A DNA stretch of 9,678 bases from CAYWTX01 sp964461295 (lineage in GTDB: Bacteria; Planctomycetota; Phycisphaerae; SM23-33): contig CAYWTX010000090.1 of the NCBI GenBank assembly GCA_964461295.1, forward strand, positions 1 through 9,678, written 5' to 3'. Shown in pieces: positions 1-7,419 of this stretch (positions are counted from its first letter, which is position 1; the number at the start of each line of letters is the position of its first letter). A program made the translations under genes and the position numbers. The notes under the pieces are model-generated. The model was not told where the DNA came from and searched no databases. It saw only the letters and a program-made list of their open reading frames with translations.

Positions 1-2253
1 AGGGACCTCCTGCTGCCGTTCGTCGGCACCTACCCGTACGTGAAGGACCCCTTCGACTGGATGTGGCACCACGTGGACAACACGGCCCACGCCCTTCGCT
101 ACGACATCCTCTACGACCTGCTGACCCCCGGCCAGCGAAAGGCCGTGGAGAACACGTTCCGCCAGCACGCCCGCTACGGTGTGGAAGAGGAACGGCTTCG
201 CGGGTTCTCCAGTTACCCGCGCCACCCCAGCCACCACATCCTCTCGTTGCCGCTGCGCGACCAGCGATTGATTCAGGGCATCTTCACGACTTCCGGCGGC
301 CTGAAGGAGCACCTCGACGGCCTGCTGGACGGGCAGTTCCCCCAGGGCTCGATCGGCGATCCGCCGCACCTGCTGTACATCCTCCTCTGGTGCCGGGCGT
401 GCGAGCGCATGGGGCTGGACGACATCGGCTACGGGTACGTGGGCAAGAACGGCGGCACGGTACGAAAGCTGCTGGAGAGCCGCGCCGTGACGGCCTGTCC
501 GATCATCGATATCCCCGGGCGCCCCCCCTATTACGGGCGTGCGACCGTGGGCTCGTGGGGCGCGACGGGCCCGGAGATCTTCCCCGGCCCCGTGGTGCCC
601 ACGCCGCTGGTCATTCCCGCTTCGCGCGGCGGCAGGGACCAGGACCGCGCCGCGACCTGGGGCAACTGCGCCGGCGAACATGCCCGCAACTACGCCCTGT
701 GCTACGAACTGGCCCACCGCAAGTGGCCGGACGCCGGGTTCGACGGCTGGCTGGCGATGAACCGGCAGGACGACAAGTACTACTACCCCTCGTTCTATTT
801 CGGCCTCAAGCCCATACCGGCCAGCGCCGCCGGCCTCCCGCCGCTGGCGTCGATGGCGCTGCGGCAATCAGGCCTGGGCATCCTGCGCGGCGAGGAGGGA
901 AGCGGGGCCTGGACCTCGCCGGCGCCGGCGGTCTTCTTTGACTCCGGCACGGGGCGCCGGCGTTACGGCGGCAACCTGCTGTCGCTGATGTCCGTGTACG
1001 CCTTCAACCGCCCCGTGTACCTGACGCCCTTCCGCGCGGTGTTCGACCGGGGTTACCACGGGGGGATCAACCATCGGTCCAATAACAACGTCGTCGTGGA
1101 CAACCTGATGTGGGAGACCGCCATCCGCGGCGACCGCTACGACCGCTTCATCGCCTGGCCCAAACCGCCTGGCGCGGCGCCGCTGCGCAGCGGCTTCGAC
1201 GGGCTGGTCAAGTTCCTGGCCGCCCGCGCGAAGCCGGCGGAGGTCGAGTCGACGGATGCCGATGCCAATACCCGCAAGGAACTGCGCCAGGCGTACCCGG
1301 GCGTCGACCTTGAGCGCGCCCTGTTCCTGACGCGGGAGTACGTGCTCGACGTCTTCCGCCTGGCCGGCGACAGGGAGCATCAGTACCACTGGATGGTCCA
1401 TCCGCTGGGCCAGGCCCAGTATGACGAGGGGGCGTCGTGGAAGCCTTCGGACGACTTGGGCCGCGACTTGCGCGACTTCTATGGTGACGATTCGACGTGC
1501 CTGGACGCCAAGGGCAAGGTCCGCCAGGTGCGCGGCGCGGGCGGGCCGCCGCGGTACAGGTTCGCCGAAGGCAAGGCCTGCGGCGGCGAGCAGACCTGGT
1601 CGGTGACCGCGATGCAGACCTGCGCCGTCGGCGAGGCGACCTCCAGCCGCATGGGGGAAGGTTGGTACGCCCGCAAGATCGGCGTTCGCATGACCATGCT
1701 GGGCGAACCGGGGACCACGGCCTACACCGCCAAACTGCTGCCGGGGGCCTCTCCGGAGAGCAAGGACGTGGCGACCTCGACCCAGCCCATCGGCCCGCCA
1801 TTCCAGTCGATGATAATGCGCGACCCCGGCAGCATGGGCGAGATCGGCGGCTTCACCATCCTGGCCGGGCGCAAGGCAGCCAGGACGGTGTTCGTCGCCC
1901 TGCACGAGCCGTTCGAGAAGGGACGGTGGAACATCGCCGGCTTCCGCAGGATCGCGCAGAGCGACCAGGCCCTGGCCGTGGCCGTGGCGGGCAAGGAAGG
2001 CTCGCCCGTGAACGACCGCCTGATGGTGGCGATGGGCGACGCGGAGAAACAGTCCGTCACGCTGAGCGGGGAGGGCGAAAGCTTCACCTTCACCGATCGC
2101 GGGTACGTCCGCGTCGGCAAGGACAAGGTCGAGGCCGGCGGCCCGATCACCGCGCTGAAGGTCAAGGTGGCGGGACAGCCCAGGCTCATCCTCAACGGAA
2201 AAGACGAAAAGGTATCCATCGACGCCGGCGTGCTGTCGTTCGGCAAGGGCTGA
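1..2253 (+). CDS. Heparinase II/III-like polysaccharide lyase (5' partial)
   Basis: The frame is open from the first base, and a GTG at 40 is unlikely to be the true start because the 13 codons before it read as ordinary protein; the N-terminus, including any signal peptide, lies outside the window. The visible 750 residues have the two-part layout of heparinase II/III-like proteins. The N-terminal half is helical and rich in Trp, His and Tyr (an alpha/alpha toroid by inference). The second half is beta-rich. It has a NNNVVVDN segment at 1081-1104, like the HNTVVVD signature of the family, then a LTREYVLDVFRLAG strand pair and a QYHWMVHPLG segment at about 1327-1410. Members usually cleave uronic-acid-containing polysaccharides by beta-elimination in the periplasm or outside the cell; the substrate here cannot be told. 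The gene is very GC-rich (about 80% in one 60-base sample). The stop at 2251-2253 is 137 bases before the restriction gene, and the two look functionally unrelated. Confidence 0.72.
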   Translation, partial: RDLLLPFVGTYPYVKDPFDWMWHHVDNTAHALRYDILYDLLTPGQRKAVENTFRQHARYGVEEERLRGFSSYPRHPSHHILSLPLRDQRLIQGIFTTSGGLKEHLDGLLDGQFPQGSIGDPPHLLYILLWCRACERMGLDDIGYGYVGKNGGTVRKLLESRAVTACPIIDIPGRPPYYGRATVGSWGATGPEIFPGPVVPTPLVIPASRGGRDQDRAATWGNCAGEHARNYALCYELAHRKWPDAGFDGWLAMNRQDDKYYYPSFYFGLKPIPASAAGLPPLASMALRQSGLGILRGEEGSGAWTSPAPAVFFDSGTGRRRYGGNLLSLMSVYAFNRPVYLTPFRAVFDRGYHGGINHRSNNNVVVDNLMWETAIRGDRYDRFIAWPKPPGAAPLRSGFDGLVKFLAARAKPAEVESTDADANTRKELRQAYPGVDLERALFLTREYVLDVFRLAGDREHQYHWMVHPLGQAQYDEGASWKPSDDLGRDLRDFYGDDSTCLDAKGKVRQVRGAGGPPRYRFAEGKACGGEQTWSVTAMQTCAVGEATSSRMGEGWYARKIGVRMTMLGEPGTTAYTAKLLPGASPESKDVATSTQPIGPPFQSMIMRDPGSMGEIGGFTILAGRKAARTVFVALHEPFEKGRWNIAGFRRIAQSDQALAVAVAGKEGSPVNDRLMVAMGDAEKQSVTLSGEGESFTFTDRGYVRVGKDKVEAGGPITALKVKVAGQPRLILNGKDEKVSIDAGVLSFGKG

Positions 2254-2264
2254 GTGTTGGGGCC

Positions 2265-2287
2265 GACAGGGGCGAGGACAGGGGCGA
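2265..2287. repeat. Two-copy short tandem repeat, 12-base period
   Basis: GACAGGGGCGA occurs at 2265-2275 and again at 2277-2287, separated by one G. It lies 12 bases after the stop codon of the lyase gene and before the restriction cassette. It is too short to assign a role; it could be replication slippage or mark a junction. Confidence 0.6.
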
Positions 2288-2373
2288 AGACCGACAGCCG
2301 CTTTCGCCTTGGCGCAACGGACCGGGCACAGTACTGTTGCAGCATCCTGAAGATGGATCGCCGACCCACGCAC

Positions 2374-2380
2374 GGAAGAG
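2374..2380 (+). promoter_or_regulatory. Probable ribosome binding site of res
   Basis: The purine run GGAAGAG ends 10 bases before the ATG at 2391. It is a moderate Shine-Dalgarno match. It supports 2391 as the start over the upstream in-frame codons, which only read through the lyase gene in another frame. Confidence 0.45.
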
Positions 2381-2390
2381 CAAACGGCAG

Positions 2391-5201
2391 ATGCTGAACT
2401 TCAACGATTTCATTCAGCAAGCAGGGCTTGCTTGGATCGCGCAGGAGAAAGGCAACACCCAGTCCTTGCCCGGGCAGATCGCGGCCTACATCGAGAAGCG
2501 AGGCAAGCTCCGCCTTCCGCAACGCCAGGCCATCGAGGTCTACCTTTGGCTCAAGTTCGTTGGCATGAATCGTTCGCTCGGCGATATCGTGCGCGCGGGG
2601 TCGCTCCGGGACCAGACTGACCCGCACCGGGCCTTGTGCGGCAACGCCACCGCCGAGGTCCTTTACCGCTTCGCGAAGGCGAACGATCTGAAGAAACTCG
2701 CCGACATGGTGAAAGACGACCCTCTCGGCGAGTCCACCAACTGGGACGCCTTCCTCAACGCCTTGATGCACGATTTCGCCTACCCGAACTACCTGTTCAG
2801 CCTGCCGATGGGTGCCGGCAAGACGTATCTGATGGCGGCCCTGATCTACCTGGACCTGCACTTCGCGAGCCTGCATCCGGGCGACGGGCGATTCGCCCGC
2901 AACTTCGTCGTCTTCGCCCCGCTAGCGGCGAAGACGGCCATCCTTCCGTCACTGCAAACGATCCGCAACTTTGACCCTTCCTGGGTTCTGCCACCGAGCG
3001 ACGCCGGCGAATTGCGCCGCATCGTTCAGTTCGAAATCCTGGACGACCTTAGTTCCAGGCGCCGCGACAAACTCCACGGCAACAACCCCAACCTGGAGAA
3101 GGTCAACCGCCTCACGCAGACCCGCGACTTCGGCCTTGTCTTCATCACCAATGCCGAAAAAGTCGTGATCGAGAAGCTTTCGCCCGAAGACCAGCACATC
3201 GCCGATCCCGCCAGCCTGTACTACGACGAGAAGAAAGCCGCCGAGGTCGTGAAGACAAACGCTCTTCGCGAAAAACTTTCGCAGGTTCCGGGAATCTCCG
3301 TCATCGTTGACGAGGCGCACCACTTCTTCAGCGGCTCCGGCGAAAACGAGAAGAAACTGAAGTTGGCCGTGGATGTCCTCAATCAGCATGGTCACGTGTG
3401 CAGCGTTCTCGGCTTCTCCGGCACGCCGTACCTCAGACAGCAGGTCCCGCTGGCGGACTCCAAGGTCAAACTCAACCAGATTCAACTGATCGTCTATCAC
3501 TACTCCCTCGCCGACGGCATCGGGCGCTTCCTGAAAGTGCCGGAAGTTGTCGGGCAGAACGTGGCGCGGGACCGCTTTGTCGACGAAGCCTTGACCCGTT
3601 TCTTCAGAGAGTTCGACCGGGTGTATCCGGGCGGCGCGCCGAGCAAGATCGCCTTCTACTGCCCCGGCATCGAAAAACTGAACACCGAGGTCCTCCCCGC
3701 CGTGCGGGCGTGGTACGCCGTCCATCGTCCAGGCAGGGAGGAGGCGGAGGTATTTCGTTTCTATCGTGGTGTCAAAAGAACGCAGAAACAGTGGGCGCTG
3801 CCCAGGGACTCCGACGCGATCTTCCACAGTCTTGACCAACCCCATATCGGCAAACGGGTCATTCTGCTGGTGGCCATTGGAACGGAAGGTTGGGACTGCA
3901 AGAGCCTGACCGGCGTTGCCCTGCCGCGCCGGGAGACGACGAAGAACTTCGTTCTCCAGACGACCTGTCGGTGTCTCCGGGAAGTCGTGTCGGCCAGGGA
4001 TGAATCCGCCCTGATCGCCCTCGGCGAGGGCAACTACGAAACGCTCGACAAGGAACTCAAGGATAACTACGCCCTCAGCATCGCCGACCTGCATGTACAT
4101 GGAGAACAGGCCGTCAATGTTCTTGTCCGCAAGCCCCGTCTGGGAAAAGTGCGATTCAAGGACGTCCTTCGCAGTTACACCATCATCCGGGAGCAGCGCG
4201 ACGGCGACGTGGCCGCACAACTGGCCCTTTTCGACTTCGGCCTGTTCAAGACCACGTATCCCTTCACGCCCACGACGACCGAGGCAACCGTCGGCCGGCG
4301 CGGGCTTGCCAACGCGGTGACGCATCTTTTGTCGGTTGCGGCCGCCGGACATCGGTTGTCCTACGCCGATTTCCTGGCTTCATTGGCCCGCGCCTCCTGG
4401 GGCCGCTTCTCGGAGGCCGGCCTTAGTCAAACGCATGACGCCGCCCTGCGCTCCATTCACGGGCAGATCGCGGACCACATCGGGTGGATAGCGCTGCATC
4501 CTGCCCTGTCCTTGGACGTTGTCATCGCCTTCGCGGCCGCGCTGCTCATGCAGAACATCCGCGTCACCCACGAGGACATCGAGAAGCAGGTCGAAATCGA
4601 CCTTCTCGACTGGCGCATGGAACCTGCGCCGTCCATTCCGTATGCCGGCGGGCGCTTCCTGCCCGACTTCACCGCCTCCGAAGTCGCCACGCTCAACAAA
4701 CGCCCGAACTACATCGAGGACCGGATCGAGGACCAGTCCCTCGATCCCGGCGACGTGACGTTCAACTACGCCCCCTACAACCTCGGTTCACGTTACGAAC
4801 TGGACGCCCTGCGCCAACTGGCGCGACTGGCCGACTTGCGGGAACTGGAGTTCTACTACAACGGCTACCGCAACGGGGCGATTCAGTCGCTTGTGATCCG
4901 CACCCCCTACGGCAACTACACGCCCGACTTCCTGATCCTCAAGCGCAAGCCGGCAAAGCCCTGCCGGCGGAAGAAGGACTACGCTCCCGACGCCGAGGCC
5001 GGCGCGATTGATCGCGTGCTGATCCTGGAAACCAAGGGCAAGCAGTTCTACGATGCGGACTTCCAGGCCAAGGAGAAGTTCGTCAGGGACGTTTTCCTCA
5101 AGCACAACCCGCACTTCCGCTATCGCTGCTTTGTGGATGACGACGACAGCGATTTTCGTCGGCATCTGGAGGAAGTGAAGAAGGAGATCGCGGCCCTATG
5201 A
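2391..5201 (+). CDS. Type III-like restriction subunit Res: helicase plus PD-(D/E)xK nuclease
   Basis: This is a 936-residue protein, close to the usual length of Type III Res subunits. An N-terminal segment of about 130 residues precedes a superfamily 2 helicase core. The core has Walker A PMGAGKT at 139-145, DEAH at 307-310, SGTP at 343-346, GTEGWDCKS at 497-505 and QTTCRCLRE at 523-531. The last is a motif VI in which the arginines are kept and Cys replaces the common Gly. A linker region of about 300 residues follows. The C-terminal nuclease shows PDF at 845-847 and ETKGK at 880-884, giving D846, E880 and K882 as the PD-(D/E)xK triad. Family knowledge: Res hydrolyses ATP, moves on DNA bound through Mod and cuts unmodified DNA. 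All key residues are present, so it should be active. The start is the first ATG after the intergenic gap. Its last bases overlap the mod start as ATGA, so the genes are probably co-translated. Base composition is lower in GC (55-62% in samples) than the lyase gene. Confidence 0.88.
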   Translation: MLNFNDFIQQAGLAWIAQEKGNTQSLPGQIAAYIEKRGKLRLPQRQAIEVYLWLKFVGMNRSLGDIVRAGSLRDQTDPHRALCGNATAEVLYRFAKANDLKKLADMVKDDPLGESTNWDAFLNALMHDFAYPNYLFSLPMGAGKTYLMAALIYLDLHFASLHPGDGRFARNFVVFAPLAAKTAILPSLQTIRNFDPSWVLPPSDAGELRRIVQFEILDDLSSRRRDKLHGNNPNLEKVNRLTQTRDFGLVFITNAEKVVIEKLSPEDQHIADPASLYYDEKKAAEVVKTNALREKLSQVPGISVIVDEAHHFFSGSGENEKKLKLAVDVLNQHGHVCSVLGFSGTPYLRQQVPLADSKVKLNQIQLIVYHYSLADGIGRFLKVPEVVGQNVARDRFVDEALTRFFREFDRVYPGGAPSKIAFYCPGIEKLNTEVLPAVRAWYAVHRPGREEAEVFRFYRGVKRTQKQWALPRDSDAIFHSLDQPHIGKRVILLVAIGTEGWDCKSLTGVALPRRETTKNFVLQTTCRCLREVVSARDESALIALGEGNYETLDKELKDNYALSIADLHVHGEQAVNVLVRKPRLGKVRFKDVLRSYTIIREQRDGDVAAQLALFDFGLFKTTYPFTPTTTEATVGRRGLANAVTHLLSVAAAGHRLSYADFLASLARASWGRFSEAGLSQTHDAALRSIHGQIADHIGWIALHPALSLDVVIAFAAALLMQNIRVTHEDIEKQVEIDLLDWRMEPAPSIPYAGGRFLPDFTASEVATLNKRPNYIEDRIEDQSLDPGDVTFNYAPYNLGSRYELDALRQLARLADLRELEFYYNGYRNGAIQSLVIRTPYGNYTPDFLILKRKPAKPCRRKKDYAPDAEAGAIDRVLILETKGKQFYDADFQAKEKFVRDVFLKHNPHFRYRCFVDDDDSDFRRHLEEVKKEIAAL
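5181..5187 (+). promoter_or_regulatory. Ribosome binding site of mod inside the res 3' end
   Basis: AAGGAGA lies inside the last codons of res and ends 10 bases before the ATG at 5198. It supports that overlapping start over the internal ATG at 5282. Confidence 0.6.
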
Positions 5202-7366
5202 TCCGCCAACCCTACCAACCCTTGCCCTACACCGTCGCCCCGGCGCGCGGACAGGCGCTGCTCAGCTTCACGGGCCGCAGAATGCCCGACCATCTGCCGC
5301 TCTTCGAGACGGAGAAGATCGAGGAAGTCCGGGCGACCGCCAACGGCAAACTGCCCGGCGTGCAGCACGCGCCGCCCCTGTCCGGCCCAAACCTGCTCCT
5401 CCACGGCGATTGCCTCTCCGCCTGCGCCTACCTCAAAGCCAACAACATCAAGATCGACCTCGTCTACATCGACCCGCCCTTCGCCAGCGGGGCGAACTAT
5501 GCGAAGAAGATATTTCTCCGAAATGGCGGAATCACCGCTTTGGAGGGCGAAGATGACTCGATTGCCGAAGAGGTCATGTATGGCGACATCTGGCAGAAAG
5601 AAGACTATCTGAATTGGCTCTACGAGAGGCTGCTGGCTATTCGTGAAGTGATGAGCGAATCGGCTTCCATCTACGTTCACTTGGACTGGCACATTGGGCA
5701 TTACGTCAAGGTCCTGGCCGACGAGGTGTTTGGCGAGGACAACTTCCAGAATGAGATAGTCTGGCGCCGCACCACGTCGCGCGCCGGCAGCGCTTTCTTT
5801 AATCACGTTCATGACACCATTTACCTGTACACAATGGGCGAGGACGCACCATGGAATCAGCTCTACACGGAGTACACCGATGAGTACGTCGAGCAGATGT
5901 TCCGAAATGCGGATCCTGACGGCCGCAAGTGGCGCGAAAGCCCACTTACCGGCCCGGGACTGAGAAAGGGCCCATCGGGAATGGCGTGGAGGGGCGTCGA
6001 TCCCGCCGCAATCGGGAAAGGACGCCATTGGACCATTCCTGGGTACGTAAGCCACTTGTTGAGCGAAGAGGCCAAACGTAATTCGCTGAAGGCCCTGGAT
6101 GAACTGGAAGCAAAGGGGCGGATTCTCTGGTCCAAGGGCGGCAAAGGGTTGCCGAACTTCAAACAGTATCTGGATGACATGGAGGGGGTGGAACTGCAGT
6201 CCGTCTGGACCGACCTGGTGGGCGGCGAGAACGGTTATCCGACGCAGAAACCCGAGGACCTTCTGGAACGAGTGGTGAACGCCTCCTCCAACCCCGGCAT
6301 GACCGTCGCCGATTTCTTCAGCGGCAGCGGCACGACCGCCGCCGTGGCGCACAGACTCGGCCGTCGCTTCATCGCCTCCGACATCGGCCTGAACGCGATT
6401 CAGACGACGCGCGACCGGCTCGCGGCGGCCGGGGCGTCGTTCGACGTGCTCAAGATACAGGATGGCGTTCGCCTGTTCCGCAACCCGGCGCAGACGATGG
6501 CGAAGATCTTCAGCCTCGTGGAGGGGTTCAAGAGGCGCGAGGAACTGGACCTGGGCGAGTTCTGGGATGGCGGCTTGCCGGGCGCTTCCGGGCGGTACAT
6601 TCCGCTCAAGTTCGTGGGGCTGCACGATCGCCTGACGCCCGCGCTCCTGGATGTGTACCTGGAGGAAATCTATCAGCTCGAAACGGACGACCGCGCCGAG
6701 GGAGTCCGGATTCTGTACGCCCACCGCGACCTCGACGTGGATCAGGAATACGTCAACAAACGCCTGCGCCAAAGCGGCAAGACGCAACTCAAGGTCGAAC
6801 TGGTCAGCCTCAATCAGCTTCTGGACAAGAAGGGGGCAAGTCTATTCACCGCGGACAGCGCCGTCGTTGACGTGCGCCCCGCCGGCGAAGGCCGATGGGA
6901 AGTCACGGTGGAGCGGTATTTCAGCCCGTACCTCAAGGCCAAGATCGACGAGTTCAATGCCAAGCGCGGCAAGCGCAACGGCGGCGGCCTTATCGAGAGC
7001 AACGGCAACGGGGATGAAAACGAAGAGAACAACGGCGATGCCGCCGGCAACGGAGGGGAACCGCCCAGGCCGTCGGCCCCTTTCAAGGCCGTGAAGATCA
7101 GCGAAACCGGGTTGGAGCTGATTGAAGCCATCCAGTTTGACACGACGCTCCGGGACGATGGCGTCTGGATCAGCAACTCGGCGCTGGAGAACAAGGCCGG
7201 GCCGAAGGAGAAGGTCAAAGGTCGCTACACGCTCTCCACGAACCACTTCCGCATCAAGTTCCGCAACATCGCGGGGGACGAAATGGTCTGGGAGCCTGCT
7301 GGTTCCTCTCCAGAACCTTCCCAGGTAGACCGCAAGAAGACGAAAAGAAGGACGAAGAAAGGATGA
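5198..7366 (+). CDS. Type III-like adenine-specific DNA methyltransferase Mod
   Basis: This is a 722-residue beta-class amino-methyltransferase. Motif IV, DPPF at 92-95, precedes motif X, YPTQKPEDLLERVV at 347-360, and the AdoMet-binding motif I, FFSGSGTT at 373-380; this is the permuted beta-class order. The segment from about 185 to 340 between the catalytic and AdoMet motifs is the likely target-recognition part. Family knowledge: Mod transfers a methyl group from AdoMet to adenine N6 and gives the Res-Mod complex its specificity. The start at 5198 is favoured by a Shine-Dalgarno site and by an N-terminal YTVAPARGQALLSFTGRR segment that resembles the YxVxPARGxPLLxWxGK opening I recall from related methyltransferases. 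A C-terminal extension of about 300 residues follows the core. It contains an Asn/Gly/Glu-rich linker at about 594-620 and a basic tail. The DNA for residues about 105-300 is lower in GC (about 50-57%) than the methyltransferase core after it (about 72% in one sample). The target sequence cannot be read from the protein. Confidence 0.9.
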   Translation: MIRQPYQPLPYTVAPARGQALLSFTGRRMPDHLPLFETEKIEEVRATANGKLPGVQHAPPLSGPNLLLHGDCLSACAYLKANNIKIDLVYIDPPFASGANYAKKIFLRNGGITALEGEDDSIAEEVMYGDIWQKEDYLNWLYERLLAIREVMSESASIYVHLDWHIGHYVKVLADEVFGEDNFQNEIVWRRTTSRAGSAFFNHVHDTIYLYTMGEDAPWNQLYTEYTDEYVEQMFRNADPDGRKWRESPLTGPGLRKGPSGMAWRGVDPAAIGKGRHWTIPGYVSHLLSEEAKRNSLKALDELEAKGRILWSKGGKGLPNFKQYLDDMEGVELQSVWTDLVGGENGYPTQKPEDLLERVVNASSNPGMTVADFFSGSGTTAAVAHRLGRRFIASDIGLNAIQTTRDRLAAAGASFDVLKIQDGVRLFRNPAQTMAKIFSLVEGFKRREELDLGEFWDGGLPGASGRYIPLKFVGLHDRLTPALLDVYLEEIYQLETDDRAEGVRILYAHRDLDVDQEYVNKRLRQSGKTQLKVELVSLNQLLDKKGASLFTADSAVVDVRPAGEGRWEVTVERYFSPYLKAKIDEFNAKRGKRNGGGLIESNGNGDENEENNGDAAGNGGEPPRPSAPFKAVKISETGLELIEAIQFDTTLRDDGVWISNSALENKAGPKEKVKGRYTLSTNHFRIKFRNIAGDEMVWEPAGSSPEPSQVDRKKTKRRTKKG

Positions 7367-7392
7367 AGGGCGGGCATCCAACGGTCGTATCC

Positions 7393-7419
7393 GGTGACAC
7401 CATGCGGATTCTATCGTGA
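7393..7419 (+). other. Five-codon leader ORF ending on the propeller start
   Basis: GGTGA at 7393-7397 is followed 4 bases later by an ATG at 7402. That frame reads MRILS and stops at TGA 7417-7419. The stop overlaps the GTG start at 7416-7418 as GTGA, an arrangement typical of translational coupling. It could instead be chance. The GTG itself has only a weak GGA upstream. Confidence 0.3.

Noticed and set aside
2309..2337. Possible promoter for res: TTGGCG, 17 bases, TACTGT
   Set aside because: The second box matches only three of six consensus positions, which is expected by chance in this sequence.
868..2373. 501-codon minus-strand open frame
   Set aside because: It lies wholly opposite the lyase gene, has a composition expected from antisense of GC-rich codons, and shows no family motif.
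1497..2390. In-frame open extension of the res reading frame upstream of 2391
   Set aside because: It overlaps the lyase gene in another frame and translates to Arg/Pro/Gly-rich sequence with no domain. The first sensible protein sequence starts at the ATG at 2391.
2949..4352. 467-codon minus-strand open frame
   Set aside because: It is opposite the helicase core of res, whose motifs are intact and in order; the antisense product shows no recognisable motif.
5120..6787. 555-codon minus-strand open frame
   Set aside because: It spans the res-mod junction opposite two well-supported genes and has no recognisable domain.
5198..7366. Simple-sequence tract that would make mod phase-variable
   Set aside because: Phase-variable mod genes carry long mono- to pentanucleotide runs. 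The only low-complexity stretch, near 6960-7060, is made of mixed codons and has no exact short-unit run.
7367..7415. Terminator or direct repeat closing the restriction cassette
   Set aside because: No stem with a T run is visible, and the only sequence shared with the left gap is a six-base CAACGG, too short to be a target duplication.
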